Part shown: in pieces, positions 13,153 to 14,464 of the stretch | How the letters are laid out: every line of letters begins with the position of its first letter | How positions within the stretch are numbered: the first letter of the stretch is position 1 | DNA from: Oribacterium parvum | GTDB lineage: Bacteria; Bacillota; Clostridia; Lachnospirales; Lachnospiraceae | Reading direction: 5' to 3' | Length of the DNA: 14,464 nt | NCBI GenBank assembly: GCA_938022235.1 | Contig: CALIEL010000295.1 | Coordinates: 1-14,464 of the forward strand | Program-made: the position numbers and the translations under genes | The notes under the pieces: model-generated | What the model was told of the DNA's origin: nothing | Databases searched by the model: none | Seen by the model: only the letters and a program-made list of their open reading frames with translations

Positions 13153-14025
13153 TCAGGACAATGTTTTGTGGCGCGGGGCTTGGATGCCGGCACGGAGCTC
13201 TTTTAAGAAAAGATGCACCGTAAGGCTTCCTCCCATCAGCACGATGATGCCGGCTCCGGTGGAAAAGCCCTTGTATCTCAGGCTTAGTCCCGTTCCCAGC
13301 AAGGAATAGAAGAGAGACAGCAGTCCTGCCAGCAGGAAAATGACGGGTCTCCTTTCGGAGAGTTCTCGGGCAAAAAGCATTGGCAGAACCAAAAAGGATG
13401 CCATCAGAAGCACCCCCAGCATCTTGATGCCAAGGGCAAGGAGGGGAATCAGAAGAAACCAGAGCAGGATATGCATTTTTCCCTCCTCCATACCCAGAAA
13501 CGCTCCGTACTCCGGATCAAAGCAATACAGGCGAAATGCCCTTCTAAATAGGAAGAAAAGGCTCAGGCTGAACAGGCTCCAGGTGAGAATCAGGACAAAA
13601 TCTTCTTTTTGCAGGAAGGCCGCGGAGCCGAAGAGAAAGCTTTTCAGGCCGGATTGGGAGTCTTTGGCAAAGTGGGGATTTCCCGTGATAACTGTTTTTA
13701 AGACCATGCCCAGTCCGAACATCCCGCTTAGGCTTAGAGCCAGAGCGCTTTCTCCTCGCATCCCCTGCTCTCCCTTCGAGAGACTTTGAATGATTCGCAG
13801 GGTACAAAAGGCTGTAAATGATGCGCCCAAGGCCAGGATTTTCGGGGATTTGGTGGCAAAGAGCATGTAGGCCAGAATGACGCCGGGATAGGTGCCGTGT
13901 CCCAGAGCATCTCCCAGCAGGCTTTGCTTTTTGTAGAGAAGGATTCCTCCGATGAGGGCGGTGCTGAAAGCCAGCACCCCCAGGGGGAGGGCAATCACAA
14001 AGAAATCGTAGGATAAAAAGAACAT
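13153..14025 (-). CDS. ABC-3 family metal-ion permease (first membrane subunit)
   Basis: A 290-residue polytopic inner membrane protein. It carries the ABC-3 signature SLLGDALGHGTYPGVILAY (about residues 35-53), where relatives have GDAxSHAxLPG, and the coupling-region motif CFDPEYGAFLGM (about 165-176). GIKMLGVLLMASFLVLPMLFARELS follows in the last third. It forms the translocation pore with the neighbouring permease and is powered by the ATPase encoded 101 bp upstream. The ribosome binding site before the ATG is weak (GAAAGCGAAAG), but no better in-frame start exists near the conserved region. Gly replaces the usual Ser and Ala around the motif His. A Zn, Mn or Fe importer is inferred from family membership and the DtxR-type regulator downstream. 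Confidence 0.9.
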   Translation of the reverse strand: MFFLSYDFFVIALPLGVLAFSTALIGGILLYKKQSLLGDALGHGTYPGVILAYMLFATKSPKILALGASFTAFCTLRIIQSLSKGEQGMRGESALALSLSGMFGLGMVLKTVITGNPHFAKDSQSGLKSFLFGSAAFLQKEDFVLILTWSLFSLSLFFLFRRAFRLYCFDPEYGAFLGMEEGKMHILLWFLLIPLLALGIKMLGVLLMASFLVLPMLFARELSERRPVIFLLAGLLSLFYSLLGTGLSLRYKGFSTGAGIIVLMGGSLTVHLFLKELRAGIQAPRHKTLS

Positions 14026-14126
14026 AGGCTTTCGCTTTCTATGAAGAAGCTTGCTGAACCGGGAAATCCCCTTTATAGAACAAGCCTCTTATGGGGAAAT
14101 AGCAATTTTTCTTATGCAAGCATGGT

Positions 14127-14464
14127 TTAGCAGGAGAAAATGGCTTCCACATTTTCAGGGGTCAGAACCTCGGCCGCCCTTCCGAAGCCGTAGCTTCCAG
14201 CCTTAATCCACAGGACATAATCAAAGTTCTCCTGCAAACGGCTCAGGTCGTGGTGGATGCAGAGGATGGTCTTTCCCATTTTCTTGAATTCCTTCAGCTT
14301 TTCCGTGATACTTCGCTCGCTTTTTTGGTCAATGGCAGCGAAGGGTTCATCTAATAGGAAGAGTTTGGCTTCCTCCGCCAGGGCTCTCGCCAGAAATACC
14401 TTCTGCTTCTGCCCTCCGGAAAGTTGGCTAATCTGCCGTTTTCGTAGCTCCTCTAAGCCCATTT
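14127..14464 (-). CDS. Metal ABC transporter ATP-binding protein (partial, C-terminal half)
   Basis: The frame enters from the window edge, so the Walker A half is missing; the Met at 14462 is internal. The visible part has the ABC signature QLSGGQKQKVFLARAL, Walker B LFLLDEPFAAID with catalytic Glu and D-loop, and the switch His in CIHHDL. The linker ITEKLKEFKKMGKTILCIHHDLSRL is typical of ATPases that drive metal-type (ZnuC/MntA/TroB) importers. It is the first visible gene of the transporter operon and is followed 101 bp later by the first permease. No solute-binding lipoprotein is visible in the window. Confidence 0.92.
   Translation of the reverse strand, partial: MGLEELRKRQISQLSGGQKQKVFLARALAEEAKLFLLDEPFAAIDQKSERSITEKLKEFKKMGKTILCIHHDLSRLQENFDYVLWIKAGSYGFGRAAEVLTPENVEAIFSC

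Noticed and set aside
1..14464. CRISPR arrays, tRNA and rRNA genes.
   Set aside because: No regularly spaced repeats, cloverleaf-like or rRNA-like sequence was found on reading both strands.

Overview
The window looks like a low-GC Firmicute chromosome, most plausibly a Lachnospiraceae-type Clostridium (perhaps oral or gut). Three things suggest this: class-B-sortase pilin proteins with VLGxxR-like C-terminal repeats, AGGAGG-type ribosome binding sites, and a Zn-ribbon (C+) L33 ribosomal protein. The genus cannot be fixed from sequence alone. Every gene I accept lies on the minus strand, so the window is described here in transcription order, from high to low coordinates.

Region 1 (14464-11594) is a metal-transport locus. 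It holds the C-terminal part of an ABC ATPase, two ABC-3 family (Zn/Mn/Fe type) membrane permeases, and a small DtxR/MntR-family metalloregulator. The regulator has its own promoter-like sequence, overlapped by a 14-bp palindrome. No substrate-binding protein is visible; it could lie beyond the window edge.

Region 2 (11593-2223) is a sortase-assembled pilus operon. A 477-bp non-coding stretch contains a good promoter flanked by repeated TTTCGCGCAAA motifs. Then come a 1704-residue VWA-containing tip adhesin with an IPTG sorting signal, a 403-residue major pilin with a TPTG signal, a class B sortase, and a 273-residue minor pilin with a proline/asparagine-rich stalk and a divergent VATGD signal. 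The order tip-backbone-class B sortase-minor pilin resembles the streptococcal FCT pilus loci. The gap between tip and backbone genes holds a very long imperfect hairpin, a short basic ORF or structured leader, and a second promoter. The gap between backbone and sortase holds three successive hairpins. These elements could set different expression levels for subunits and enzyme. After the minor pilin lies a remnant of a 4-oxalocrotonate-type tautomerase that runs into a strong bidirectional terminator.

Region 3 (2222-901) is a small module of toxin/antitoxin-like genes: a Fic-fold protein whose catalytic His position is Gln, a minimal nucleotidyltransferase (MNT), and a 48-codon tail of a HEPN protein joined to the MNT gene by an ATGA overlap.

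Region 4 (900-1) is housekeeping: a YbaK/ProX-type aminoacyl-tRNA deacylase and the first 13 codons of rpmG (ribosomal protein L33), with its own extended -10 promoter and a hairpin/T-tract in the leader.
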